Positions 36,201 to 51,200 are shown, counted from the stretch's first letter. The stretch is 64,000 bases of DNA from Sipunculus nudus (GCA_026874595.1 CM049313.1:72410659-72474658), one strand, 5' to 3'. Notes: generated from the letters alone by a model not told the origin. Numbers and translations are program-made.

Positions 36201-39200
36201 GTAAATATATTTCTTAATTTTTTAAAAAGTGCATTATGTTTGGGCCCACAACTTAAAAGAATTACGCAATACTGACATCATTTCTGGCATGTGCATAGCG
36301 AATGTATAGAAAAAAATGTATATTAAAAATGATCAAAGTCTGATCAGTGGTTTTGATATCAGGCAGTCTTACAATGTAACAATGGGTTTTTAATGGAAAA
36401 ATGAAGTTTTTCATTAATATTTCGAAGGAATTAAGTCCTAGTGATCAAATTCTTGGCATGGTAGGGGATTTTGGAGACATCTAACTGTATGCCAAATTTA
36501 AGGAACTTAGAACCGAAGCTGGGGAGCTGAGCTCTAGCAAACTGCATAACACTAGCTTGATGTAAACTTGATGTGACATGGTGCTTGAAAACGTGAATAA
36601 AATCTACAGTTTTTAGCTCAGCTGACTGAAAGTCATCTGAGCTATAGCGATCACTCTTTGTCCGTCGTCCGTCTGTCCGTCTGTCTGTCTGTCCGTCCGT
36701 TAACCAGGCACAAATCGTAACAGCTGGACCTAGAACCTTGTAACTTGGGATTCTGAGAGGTCCATGAAAAATCTCCTTGGAAACCAGAAATTAGGTCTCT
36801 GTTACCCATATCCTTCGAGCTATGTGGCCCCAAAGTACCCCCCAGAAAAGTCAAAAATTTCATACAAAAACTTCAATATCTCATTAACTACTTGACTGAT
36901 GGTCATGATTTTTGGCATACATATTGATCATGAGATGTTACATCACTTCCTGCAGACTGGTGGCGCCACCTGTATTTTTCCATTTTTTACGAATTTTTTT
37001 CTCTATTTTTGAGACCTTTAAAAATGTGAACATCTGTTAACAAGGCACAAATCATAAAGACTGGACTTAGAATCTTAATTCTTGACACACTGAGAGGTCC
37101 ATGAAAAATCTCCTTGGAAACCAGAAATTAGGTCTCTGTTACCCATATCCTTTGAGCTATGGGGCCCCAAAGTACCCCCCAGAATAGTAAAAAATTTCAT
37201 ACAAAAACTTCAATATCTCAATAACTACATCACTGATGGTCTTCATTTTTGGCATACATATTGATCATGAGATGTTCGATCAGTTCCTTCAGACTGGTGG
37301 CGCCACCTGTATTTTTTTATTTTTTACGATTTTTTCCTCTATTTTTGAGACCTTTGAGGATGCTGTCATCTGTTAGCGTGGCACAAATCTTAACGACTGG
37401 ACCTAGAATCTTCATTTTCGACACACTGAGAAACCTATGAAAAGTCTCCATGGAAACCAGAAATTAGGTCTCTGTTACCCATATCCTTCGAGCTATGGGG
37501 CCCAAAATTACCCCCCAGAATAGTCAAAAATTTCATACAAAAACTTCAATATCTGATTAACTACATCACTGATGGTCATGATTTTCAACATACATATTGA
37601 TCATGAGATGTTTCATCAGTTTGTGCAGACTGGTGGCGCCACCTGTATTTTTCAATGTTCACGAATTGTTTTCTCCATTTTTGAGACCTTTAAGGATGTA
37701 GTTATCTGTCAACAGGGTACAAATCGTAACAACTGGACCTAGAATCTTCTTTCTTGACAAACAGGGATACCCATGATAAGTCTCCATGGAAACCTGAAAT
37801 TTGGTCTCTGTTACCCATATCCTTTGAGCTATGGCACTCCAAAGTACAGCTCAGAATAATGGAAAATTTGATACAAAAGCTAAAGTATCTGAACAACTAA
37901 TGCAGAGATAACCATAATTGTTTGCATGGATATTGATCATGGAGTGTTTCATAAGTTTCTGCAGACTGGTGGCACCACCTGTATTTGTTCGTTTTTTTTT
38001 ACGAAATTTTTCTGTATTTTTGAGACCTTTAAAGATATGAACATCTGTTAACAGGGCACAAATCATAAAAACTGGACCAAGAATCTTCATTCTTGACACA
38101 CAGGGAGACCCATGAAAAGTCTCCATGGAAACTTGAAATTAGGTCTCTGTTACCCATATTCTTTAAGCTGTATGGGTCCATTTCAATAACTACAACACTG
38201 GTGGTCATGATTTTCGGCATACATATTGATCATGAGCTGTTCCATCAGTTTCTGCAGACTGGGTGTGCCACCTCTATTTTTTTTTCAAATTTTTACAAAT
38301 TTTTTTTTTTTTGAGACCTTTAAAGATGTGGTTATCTGTCAACAGGGTACAAATCGCAACAACTGGACCTAGAATCTTCATTCTTGTCATGCCAGGAGAC
38401 CCATGAAAGGTGCCTGTGGAAACTTGAAATAAGGTCTCTGTTACCCATATCCTTCAAGCTATAGGACTCCGCAGTATCCCTCAGAATAATGGACAATTTG
38501 ATACAAAAACTGAAGTATCTGAACAACTAATGCAGAGATCACCATGATTTTTTGCATGGATATTGACCATTAAGTGTTTTTATTAGTTTCTGCAGACTGG
38601 TGGAGCCACCTGTATTTTGTATCCGCCAAAACGAAGTTTTGCGGATACTATGTTTTTGACAGAGTTCCTCCGCCGCGGCGTTGTTCGTTTCCAGAGAGCT
38701 CCTCGGAGACTAATGGACCTTTTTTTTCCAAACTTACACCTATTATCGGGTCACATGTGAACTGGTGCCTAACCAATTTGCATTGACCTCTGACCTTTTC
38801 TCTCTATCCAGTGTCCATTTGTGGGTCTGTTTCCACTCATAAACCCTCATATCTCGGGAACCGTTTGACCGATCAGGAAATAAAATTGATACAAATGTAG
38901 CCCTTGGATTGCTTATAACATACACAAAAAATGGTGGCGCCACCTGTAACCATGTTTGCACAGTGTCCATCTGTTCATCTGGCCTGGGTTAAAATCACTC
39001 ATATTGACTAATTCACCTGAAATTCGTCATGTGTATACATCCAGGATAGCTTTCTTGATTTTATGACAGGTGGCGCCACCTACGTTCACGTTCACGCTGA
39101 TGACATCCAAGCTTATATCTCGGGAACCGTTTGACCGATCAGGAAATAAAGTTTATACAAATGTAGCCCTTTGATAGCTCTGTAACATACACAAAAAATG

Positions 39201-42200
39201 GTGGCGCCACCTGTAACAATGTTTGCACAGGGTCTGTCTGTTAGTCTGCCGTGGCCTAAAATCACTCATTTCTCTGTAGTGGTTCGACATAACTGCCTAA
39301 AATTTTGCAGGTTTCTACATCGTGGACAGCTTTCTTGATTTTATGACAGGTGGCGCCACCTACATTCTTGTTAACGCTGGACACATCCAAGCTCATATCT
39401 CAGGAACCATTTGACCGATCCGGCCAAAATTGTGCATGTGTTTAGATCTCACATAGGTCTTTATCATACACAAAACTGGAGGGGTTACCTGCAAAGATTT
39501 TTGCACAGTGTTTGTCTGTTTGTCTGCCATGGGCAAAAATCGCTCATATACATGTAGTGGTTTGACTTTTCTGCCTAAAATTTTGCAGGTGTATACAACT
39601 TGGACAGCTTTCTGGATTTGTGGTAGGTGGCATAACCTACATACACATTTAGGCTGCAGACATCCATGCTAATATGCAACATACCTCACTCTATTTCCCC
39701 TTGCCACTCAATCCATGCCTCACTATCCGATTTTGCAGATACATGTAGTCACTTGTCGGTAACCTGTATTCTAGTTTTAAAAGTTTACACATTTTTCTCT
39801 ATTTTTGAGATATATAAATACAGACTAAATCTTGGCCTGTTGGTTAATCTGTTTGATGCTTCAGTTGAATGGGTATATACTACCATTCTGATGATAAAAT
39901 TTCCTTTTGCGAATCTCTTCCCAGTCAGCTGAGCGTCATGACCCATGGGTCACTTGTTGATCAACTGGTTTCAAATTTTTGGTGTTTACAGACAAAATGC
40001 TAACAAAAACATGCTGTGAAAATTAAATCCACAGTACTGACAGAAAAAAAAGGTGCCATGGTCAAACTTGGGCAAAATTTAAGGTACCAATTTTATATTT
40101 TTGCCAATATTTAAAAAAAATTAACAGATTTTGATCTAATTTTTGGTATACAATTAAATTTTGATCAATTAAAGTTGTATTACCAAAAAAAGTCCCTACC
40201 TTTAACACTTTTGGTCTTAAATGACCAAATATCTTTCCTGATTTTTTAACAAAGTCCATTATGTTTGGGCCCATAACTTTTTTAAATTAAATAATGCTGA
40301 CTTAATTTCTGGCATGTACATAGGAACTATATAGAGGAATATTTATGGTAAATATGAAGAAAATCAGATGAGTGGTTTTGATATTAGGCAGTCCTGAAGT
40401 GTGAAAATAGATTTCTAATAAAAAATTGAGGTTTATCCTTAACATCTCAAAAGGAACAAAGTCCTATTGACCCAATTTTCAGCATGGTAGGAGATTTTGG
40501 GGACATCTAACTGTATGCTGAAATTCAGATTCATAGGTCCAATGGTGTTGAAATGTGTCAGTCTTACAGACGGACAACCGGACAGGCGGACGGACGACGG
40601 ACAATGGACCACGACAATAGCTCAGATGACTTATAGTCAGCTGAGCTAAAAATTTATAAATAAGAGCACACACGTCATATTTGAAATGTCCATCACTGCA
40701 TTACATTTTTGTCATGCTCATTATATTTTTAGTCTCCTGCCATAAGGAAAGAGGACTACTAAAAGGTCTCGGTCTGTCCATCTGTCCTTCTGTTCCTCCC
40801 GATCACTGATGCCACACTTTCCTAGTTAAAAATATATGGCAGGGGACTATTTGTGCCTCTAGGCCCTTGTTGTTTCTGATGTCACACATATAAACATGTA
40901 CAAAATATGTATTAACAAGGGCACCGCAAAGCGGAGCATCCCCTCCCATGGGAGCATAATGATATGGGGTGTATTACGCAAGTGTTAAAATAAGGTGGGA
41001 AGGTGTGTGAGCTTGAGCTTCATCAAACTCAATAAGTTGCATGTGTATTGGTGTGTGAGGCATATGTGCAAGATAAAAGGTTTTGTTCAAACGGTTTGGC
41101 TTGAAATTGATCCACAAGCATTTTCAAGAAGTGGGTGCTGTGGCTGTGACCTTTGATCCCGTGACATCAAAATCGATAGGTTTCTTCCTCCATGGGTGGG
41201 TAAGCCACATGTGCGAGATGAAAGGTTAAGGTCAAACAGTTTTGCTTAAAATGTGTCCACAAGCTTTTCAAGAAGTGGTTGCTGTGGCCGTGACCTTTGA
41301 CCCTGTGACCGCCAAATCAATAGGTTTTTTTCATCCATGGGTGGGTCAGCCATATGTCCAAGATGAAAAGTTTAGGTCAAATGGTTTTGCTTAAAATCGA
41401 TCCACAAGCTTTTTCAAGAAGTGGGTGCTGTGGCCGTGACCTTTGACCCCGTGACCTCAAAATTGACAGGTTTCTTCATCAGTGGGTGGGTAATCCAAAT
41501 GTGCAAGATGAAAGGTTTTAAGCAAACAGTTTGGCTTGAAAAGGGCCACAAGCTTTTTCAAGAAGTGGGTGCTGTGGTCATTATCTTTGACCCCATGACC
41601 TCAAAATCAATAGGTTGCTTCATCAATGGGTGGGTAAGCCATATGTGTGAGATGAAAGGTTTAGGTCAAACGGTTTGGCTTAAAATTGATCCACAAGCTT
41701 TTTCAAGAAGTGGGTGCTGTGGCTGCCGTGACCTTGACCCCGTGACCTCTAAATCGACAGGTTTCTTCATCTATGGGAAGGTGAGCGATATGTGCGAGAT
41801 GAAAGGTTTAGGTCAAACGGTTTGACTTGAAATCGATCCACAAGCTTTTTTAAGAAGTGGGTGCTGTGGCAATGATCTTTGACCCCGTGACCTCAAAACT
41901 GATAGGTTTCTTCAACCATGGATGGGGGAGCCATATGTGGGAGATGAAAGGTTCAGGTCAAACGGTTTGGTTTGAAATCGATCCACAAGCTTTTTCAAGA
42001 GGAGGGTGCTGTGGTAACGACCTTTGACCCCGTGACCTCAAAATCGATAGGTTTCTTTATCTATGGGTAGGTGAGCCATATGTGCAAGATGAAAGGTTTA
42101 GGTCAAACAGTAAGGCTTGAAATCGATCAACAAAATTTTTCAAGAAGTTTGATGCTGTGGCCATGACCTTTGACCCAGTGACCTCAAAATTGATAGGTTT

Positions 42201-45200
42201 CTTCATCCATGGGTGGGTAAGCCATATGTGCAAGATGAAAGGTTTTGGGCAAATGGTTTGGCTTGAAATTGATCCAAAAAGCAATTTGGACGGACAGACA
42301 GAAGGATGGACGCACGAACGGAGGTGTTACAATATCCCTTTCGCAACTTTGTTGCGAGGGGATAACAAGGGACCTATGGGTCACGACGCTCAGCTGTTAT
42401 ATATGATAAAAAAATATTATTTAGAAATGAGGTACATGCTGGTTTTGTGTGGTTATAAATATAAGCTGTATTATGAGTTGTTGTTGTTAAGCTTATGTAT
42501 GATTTTGATAGTTCCTTTGGAGACAGGGAAGAGGATTGATTCCATTTATTTTATTAACAAATGGAGTACTATTGTCACACAGATTTTGACTTGGCCATAT
42601 AACTTATAAGCAGAACATATAATATAAGAGTTTAACTATTTATTAAAAAAAATTATAAATATTGTCCCAAATAAAATTTTTATTAAAAATAATAAGAGAA
42701 TCATATGATTTTTTAAAATGAAATATAACTGAAATGATTATTAAAATAATATTAAAGAATATATTCATGGATGCATTCATGAATACATTTTGAAAGTATT
42801 TGCACAAGTATTCATATACTTTCATTTTTACCTGAATTCCCATTCTTTATGCAAGAAATTTTATAATGGAGTACATAATCATATTCGTATTTAAATACAA
42901 TTACAAAGTATTCGCACCATGTCTGATATTTATTCAGTTTTCACCAAACAATGATGTTGAGAATCCAGAATATACAAAATTCACACATTTAAATAATGAT
43001 CATAAGTACCTGGTTTTATGGCTTTTATTTATATTAAAAAATAACTGTAAAAAATTCATTTTGGACTAATTTCACATCAATGTACACACTAGACAAGAGT
43101 AGGAATCTAGATTAATATTATCAACTGCATCTTTGTCTATCATTAATTTCCTTCATATGATCCCTAATGATTTGTAATGAATAATATGATTTACTTCTTT
43201 GTCATTAAAATTGAACTGAAAAATGCCATAGGTGACTGCATGGTGTTATTTGAATACGTGACATTCTACCCATCAATACAAGATTCTTATCTTCAGTAAC
43301 TGCAAGTTAATTTCCTGTTATCATAAACTAACACATTCCTTTTCTATTTTTCTTTAATTTGTTATTAAAAACCAATAAAAATTTATTAATTTATTGTTTA
43401 TTGTTATTTTGTTGTTTAAAACTACTGGATGAGTTGGGTTGGACACCTGGATCAACTGTGGCTGGCCATAAGCTGCCTGGATTCCGTGTATGCCTCGCCT
43501 CAAGCATGCATAATACAGGTGACTCAAGAGGGGCTGGAGAGAGCCAAAGTCTGACAGGGTCTCATAAAAAACATTAATAAAAGCTACAATTTTTGGCCAA
43601 TTTCTTTCAGCTTTCTAAACTAAAAAGCTGAAATCCTTATGTGTGCATGATATGAAAATTATATCAACAGTGCTCACGGGAAACAAACGTGCCATGGTCA
43701 CAGTTGGCCAAATTTTAAGGTACTAATTTTATATTTATACTAATAACTTATAAAATTTGAAAAATTCAGAACTAATTTTGGGTATTCAATTGAATCTTGA
43801 TTAAATAATGTTACATCCCTGACAAAAAAATCTCTAGCTTCACCAATGCCCTTGTTAAGGGAGTAAATATATTTCTTGATTTTTTAGAAAGTGCATTATG
43901 TTTGGGCCCATAACTTAAAACAATTATGCAATGCTGACATCATTCTAGCATGTGCATAGAGATTGAAAAAAATGTATATTATTTATGATTAAAGTCAGAT
44001 CAGTGGTTTTGATATTTGGCAGTCTAGAAGTGTATCAATGGGTTTTTAATGGAAAAATGAAGTTTTTCATTAATATCTTGAAGGTATTAAGTCCTAGTGA
44101 CCAAATTCTTGGCATGGTAGGGGATTTTGGAGACATCTATCTGTATGCCAAATTTAAGGAACTTAGAGCTGAAGCTGGGGAGCTGAGCTCTTGCAAACTG
44201 CATTACACTAGCTTGATGTAAACATTATGTTACATGGTGCTTGAAACTTGATTAAAATCTACAGTTTTTGATCAACTGGTTTCAAATTTTTGGTGTTAAC
44301 AGTTGAAATGCTAACAAAAACATGCTGTGAAAATTAAATCCACAGTACTTACAGGAAAAAAACGTGCAATGGTCAAATTTGGGCAAAATTTAAGGTACCG
44401 TTTTTTAAATTTTATTAATATTTTAAAAAATTTAAGAGTTTTTCATCTAATTTTGGGTATACAATTTAATTTTGATTGATTTAAGTTATATTACTGGAAA
44501 AAAGGTCCATAGCTTTAACATTTTTTGTGTTAAGTGATCAAATATCTTTCCTGAATATTTACAAAATGCACTATGTTTGGGCCCATAAATTTTTTAAATT
44601 AAATAATACAGACATAATTTCTGGCATGTACATAGGAACTATTTAGAGGAACATTTATGGTAAATATGAGGAAAAACAGATGAGTGGTTTTGATATTAGG
44701 CAGTCCTAAAGTGTGAAAATAGGTTTTTAATAAAAAATTGAGGTTTTTCCTTAATTTCTCAAAGCAACGAAGATGCAAAGACCCAGTTTTCGGCTTGGTA
44801 GGAGATCTTGGGGACATCTAACATTATGCCAAATTTTGGATTCCTAGGTCTTACGGTTTCCAAACGTGCCACATCTACGGACGGACGGACGGACGGACAG
44901 ACTGACGGACGGACGGACAGACGGACGTACGACGGACAATGGACCACGACTATAGCTCAGATGACTTATAGTCAGCTGAGCTAAAAATGTTACAGTCTGA
45001 AACTGTAAATTTACAGTAATCCAGAGGTTATGCTACTACAAAAAGAGATTTAGATCATCTAAATAATTTTACAATTCACACAAAATTAATTAACAAGTCA
45101 CTTATCTTGTTTTAACAGATATGGTGTGACCTGGTAAAGTTTTGTTAATTTTAGTCAGGAGAGAATCATGAAATTTATTTCAGGCACATACATGAGTATT

Positions 45201-48200
45201 TTCCATGTTTCATTGCCATATTGTTTGACTCTGACAGATATAACATGCACTTACACATATTTCTTTACTTTTATCATTAGGAATTACAGTGATATCCCAC
45301 ATGATTACCACCCTCTACTGACCACCAAGTTAAGACTATCACTATTCTTGGTCCCTGTCTTATGTAAGCCATCACAAAAACCTTGCACTGACATGCCCAC
45401 CACACTTACATGTTCACTTTGGCTGGTCTTGCTGGTGGTCGTATGTGAGAAATTTCACTGTTTAAAAACATTAAATATGTATAAACAAAAAGACAGACAA
45501 CCAATCAAAAACCAAATCAAAAGAGCAAGATCGTGTATTAAGGATTTAATCAAATGGCAGTATTGCTTTTAACAGTAACAGACCTTGGTATCAATGACCT
45601 GACTAAGGGCAAGGCCTTACCCATGGTGCACTGGGAACCAGCACAGACAGCTGCAGGAGATCCGCTGTGGCTTGCTGCAGCTGTCTGGCAGCTGTGACCA
45701 GGTGGGTTGCTAGGCGATCATACACAGCTGTTGGGACCTCTCTGTTGAACTCTGCGCCATGGTCAGGATCAACACTGGTCAGAGGGACCAGACATTGATG
45801 TGTCCCAATTAACTCCTTGTACAGTAGAGACAGGCGGGACTCTAGCTGGGCCTGAGAATGATATCAACACTTTGACAAAATATACTTTTATCATAATACA
45901 GGATAAATTTGTAATATTAAAGATAATTTTCTAAAATTACAAAATTCGAAATGTTTCTGAGTGGAATAATTGAAAATACTATACAAGAGATAAAGAAAAG
46001 TACAGAAAGATCATGAACTTTTGAGGATACTTTATAATATTCTACACAAATAATGTAAACTAGAATATGGGTAGTCGACAAGCGACTACGTGTATCCGCC
46101 AAAATCAGAGAAGGACGGGTGAAGTGAGGCATTGATTGAGTGGCAAGGGGATATAGAGTTACATGTGTTAAATATTAGAATGGATCTCTGCCACATAAAC
46201 ATGACTGTAGGTGGCGCCACCTGTTATTTGAATGAGAAACTATCCAAGATATATACACATGCAAAATTTCATGTGGAAAAGTCAAACCACTGCAGAGATA
46301 TGAGTGATTTTATCCCACAGCAGACAAACAGATGGACGCTGTGCAAAAATGGCTGCAGGTGGCGCCACCATTTTTGTTAATGTTATAAAGCTATCCAAGG
46401 GCTACATTTGTGTAAATTTTTTTTCCTGATTGGTCAAACGGTTCCCGAGATATGAGCTTGGATGTCTGCAGCATAAACGTGAATGTAGGTGGCGCCACCT
46501 GTCATAAAATCAAGAAAGCTATCTAGGATGTATACACATGCCGAATTTTAGGTGAATTAGTCAAACCACTGCAGAGATATGAGTGATTTTAACCCCAGGC
46601 AGATGAACAAATGGACACTGTGCAAACATGGTTGCAGGTGGCGCCACCTTTTGTTGTGTATGTTATAAAGCTATCCCAGGGCTACATTTGTGTAAAAATT
46701 TTTTCCGGATCGGTCAAACGGTTCCCGAGATATATGGGATTATGTGTGGAGCGTTAACATGAATGTAGGTGGCGCCACCTGTCACAAAATCCAGAAAGCT
46801 ATCTAGGATGTATATGCATGCCGAATTTTAGGTGAATTAGTCAAACCACTGCAGAGATATGAGTGATTTTAACCCCAGGCAGATGAACAGATGGACACTG
46901 TGCAAACATGGTTGCAGGTGGTGCCACCTTTTGTTATGTATGTTATAAAGCTATCCAAGGGCTACATTTGTGTTAAAATTTTTTTCCGGATCGGTCAAAC
47001 AGTTCCCGAGATATATGGGATTATGTGTGGAGCGTTAATGTGAATGTAGGTGGCGCCACCTGTCATAAAATCGAGAAAGCTATCTAGGATGTATATGCAT
47101 GCCGAATTTTAGGTGAATTAGTCAAATCACTGCAGAGATATGAGTGATTTTAACCCCAGGCAGATGAACAGATGGACACTGTGCAAACATGGTTGCAGGT
47201 GGCACCACCTTTTGTTGTGTATGTTATAAAGCTTTCCCAGGGCTACATTTGTGTAAAAATTTTTTCCGGATCGGTCAAACGGTTCCCGAGATATATGGGT
47301 TTATGTGTGGAAACAGACGCACAAACGGACGCTGGGCAGAGACGAAAGGTCAGAGGTCAAGGTCACTTGGTTAGGCACCAGTTCACATGTGACCCGATAA
47401 TTTGTGTAAGTTTCAGAAAAATCTGTCCAGTAGTCTCAGAGGAGTTCTCCGGAAACGAACGCGGCGGCGGCGGCGGCGGAACCCGGTCAAAAACATAGTA
47501 TCCGCAAAACTTCGTTTTGGCGGATACAAATATTACCCAAAAAATTACATATTAAGATAAAACTTTTGCTGTATTTCATTTAAAGATATCAGACATGAAC
47601 ACATAAATAATGCTTTTAAACTGAGCAACACAAAGATTGTTAATACTGAATGCAATGATATAATAAATAAGTCTGTGAATTGCTAAGATTTTTTTCAGTT
47701 TGATAATTGAATATTTCTTTTGGACTCAATTTTGTATTCAATTATTTCAAACAAGTGTAATATTCTGTCATCGACAAATATCTACATATAAGCCTGATGT
47801 ATCAGTAACTCATCAGAGTCAAAATATTTTTGTTTACAAGCAGTATATCCTATCAATTCTGACACACAACTTTGGGAATCCGAGCTTTAGTCTGCATGTG
47901 AAACAAAATTTTTGTGAAGTCAGGTTTAACAAGGGCACCCCAAAGCAGAGAATCCCCTTGCATGGAAGCATAATTAAAATGGGTGTATTGCAGTGTGAAA
48001 ATCAGGACAGCAATTCTGTGACCGTGAGCTTTGACCCCATGTTCTCAAAATCAATAGGGTTCTTCCTCTATGGGTGTGTGAGCAGTTTGTGTAAGACTGA
48101 AGGTTTGGGATAAAAACTTTGGCTTAAAATGGGTCCCCAAGCTTTTTCAAGAAGTAGGCACTGTGGCATTGACCATTGGTCTGTGACCTTAAAATCCATA

Positions 48201-51200
48201 TGGTACTCACTTTTTCGGTAGGTGAGCAGTATGTGAAAGGCTGAAGGTTCGGGATGAAACTTTGGCTCAAAATGTGTCCACAAACTTTTTAAAGATGTAG
48301 AACTGTGGCCTAGACCTTTGACCCTGCAACCTCTAAAATCAAAGGGTTCTTTCTCTTTTGGTGGGTGAGCAGTACGTGTAAGAATAAAGGTTTGGGATGA
48401 AAACTCTGGCTTAAAAAAGGTCAAAAAAGGTTTTACACTGTGGCCTTAACCTTTGACCCCGTGACCTCAAAAATGGAAAGGTTTCATCATCTTTGGGGTT
48501 GGAGAGCCATATGTGAAAGATAAATAGTATTGGTCAAATGGTTTGGTTTAAAATGTGTCCACAAGCTTTTTCAAGAAGTGGGTCCTGTGGCCTTGACCAC
48601 AAGCCAATTCCAGACGGACAGACAGATGGACAGAGAGATGCATGAATGGAGGCATGACTATAGCGAGGGGATAATAAGGGAACAAAAATACAACAGAAAA
48701 ATACTCCTGAGGACAGTCTCAAGGCAGGGATCACCTGCAGGGAGTTTTGTGGTCAACAAACAGCCTTCTAAGTAGAAGCTGGAGGAACACTGTGAGGAAG
48801 ACCATGCCCTCATTTGAAAATTATGGTGAGAATACAGCATAACAAAAAGAGAACATTACCTATATAGCCTTACCACATGCTTCAGGTTCAGATGGTCAAG
48901 CTGACCACTACACACGTCCAGCAGACTGACCTCTCCCTTCAGCGACTCATTCACAAACCCTCTCATAAAGGCCAGAGGTTGCTGCAACCTCTCCTTAGAC
49001 GTGTTCTGCAATTTTAAACCATAAGTACATCCAAGCTCTAGCCTATCAAATGTGGCAAGCATGCAAACAATAGTCATTTAGCTTATCATGATAAAAAATC
49101 ATTGAAAGGTTAAGAAACATGGAAACACAAACAAAAAGACAAAGATATGCCAAAAAAGTTAGATTTTGTCATGCACAACTTATGTTTAGGCGTGCAGTTG
49201 GCATTTAGTGAAAAAGTACAAGAAATCCTAACTAAATATTGTAAATCAGCTGAGTTAAAAGAAATACAGATTAAAATTTAATTTAAATACTGTTTTACCT
49301 TGGAGAATGGTTCAAGAAAATACTATACCTTTATTATGGTAGCCAACCTTGTGAATGGATAGCTTTATTAACATATCAACAGGCTTTGCCATACAGATAT
49401 CTTTACTTATACCTCCACATTTTTGGACAACTTTATTCTACAGGACTCTGCAGTGTCCAAAACCTGCTTCAGGTCTGCACGGTTGACCTTGACCTCACCG
49501 ATGGCACCCTCTGCCTGGAGGTTGGCCCTGTGAACAAATTATGTGACTTGATATCGAGAGTGGTGTACAGCAAGTGTATGATCAAACATTTTGAACGTGT
49601 GACAAAGTTATGACACAAACTTATAGCAGAATGATAATGCAAAATCACACACATATGAACATTAATTTAACTATTTAAGCAAAAGAAAATATGCATCATA
49701 ATGTAAATGATATTTTTTGCTGTTTTCTAGGCATAGTTTACATTACAGAAGACAAACAAATGCAGTTCATCTAAAGGTTTTAAGATTCTCTACACGTTCA
49801 TTTAACAGTTGCATCCTAATAAATAAATGTAAGCACATCAGTGTAACTATCAAAATGACTTATGCCTGCAAATATATATAAGAAAATTCTATTAATGTAC
49901 TTTCTATAAAAAAAGAAACTTGTAGTCACTATCTAAGAAAGTCAAGATGGCCAAATACTGCTTAAAGACTGACTGGTTATAACACATGGTAAATTTTAGG
50001 AGTCTAAAAAACATCACCCACTTCATAACAGATAATGGACACTTAATCTTGTTATCTTCTGAAAAGCATTAATTGGTTAAGAATTTTTTGGTTTTGTAAA
50101 CAAATGATTCCAAAATGTTATCCTCACAAGATTTATTTGGAATAGAAACTGCTATTTAATGACCCTTATGAATGAAAAAAAAAAACATTTTTTTATAATC
50201 TCACCTGCAAATGTCAGCTATAGATGATAAGCCATTTTCAACATCTAGAATTGTATGTAAGCGGGAACTCAGTGCTTCATTCAGTAACAGAGTCTGTTTG
50301 AAGAGAAACATTCACAAAACAACTCTTTCTATAAATGCAACAACTATAAACATATAGGAAGGATGCAGTGGGTGATATATGAAATGGAAAACTATGGAAG
50401 TATCACAATCTAGTAGACCACAGTATGAAAGAAAACCCAGACAAATCTATGCTTCCAGCATTTCATGCAAATGAAATCCCTGAATTTTTTCCTGGATGAT
50501 ACCAAATCATCCAATGGATACTCTGTTTCAAAAGGAGACAAAACATGACAAACTGAACATTTTCTCTTTTATTTTGCAATCAATTTCTCCGTCTTTCCCT
50601 AAACAGCACAGGGACTAATTGTAGGAACAGTAACAAAAATCTTTGAATCTGAAAACAAATGCAAGCCCTATATGTTCTCATAAATATAACAACAAACAAA
50701 TGCAACTGGTACTACCATCATGCAAGTAACTCCCGAAATTCATTTATCAATTTCAATACAGAATTCAAGCACTTCTTGATCATGCATAAAGCAACATGCT
50801 TTAAATTTATAAAGCTAAATCCTGGCAAACACAGTGGCATTTTGGTCTCATCAGATCACAAATGATATGATAAAAACAGCCATTGGAAGCAACTGAACAT
50901 CTGTATGGTGTTCAGATGTCACCTTAATTGTATTAAACTAAAGATTCTGATTAGATTTACCTGTCGTTCCACTTGTACAAGCTGTGATTTCAGAAAATTC
51001 ACTCGTCTTTCATCAAACTTCTCATGGCTCTGTTCATCTACCAGTAACTTATATAAGGAGCTAAAAATAAAACAGTGATTCACTGACCCTTGCTTTGCTG
51101 ATATTCCAATGAGGAAAGTTACTACAGCAAGTGGTAAATCTTTGAGGCAGATGTCAAGATTGCTTAACTTTTCATGAGTTATAAGCGGTCTGAGTATCTG

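Larger units (their letters stand above)
34657..40652 (+). mobile_element. Family C element C1, interrupted by A3 (itself interrupted by B3)
   Basis: Left end ACAAGGGACCCATGGGTCAC, right end 'tatagtcagctgagctaaaaa' region with GGACGGACGACGGACAATG tail. Its interior matches C2 (42365-44987) closely before 36614 and after 39956, while C2 is uninterrupted at the corresponding point ('acagtttttgatcaactgg'). This shows A3 inserted into C1. No coding capacity is visible; open frames are short AT-rich chance frames. Confidence 0.88.

Noticed and set aside
41421-41825. 134-residue + strand frame
   Set aside because: Lies wholly in the D1 tandem core and repeats with its period.
44875-44935. Independent GGAC microsatellite locus
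   Set aside because: It is the tail module of element C2; the same module recurs at the ends of other A, C and D copies.
45168-45572. 134-residue + strand frame
   Set aside because: In intron 7, low-complexity Leu/Thr/Tyr composition, no domain, no splice partners.
47700-48424. 137- and 118-residue frames on both strands
   Set aside because: Run into the D2 repeat core; no family resemblance.
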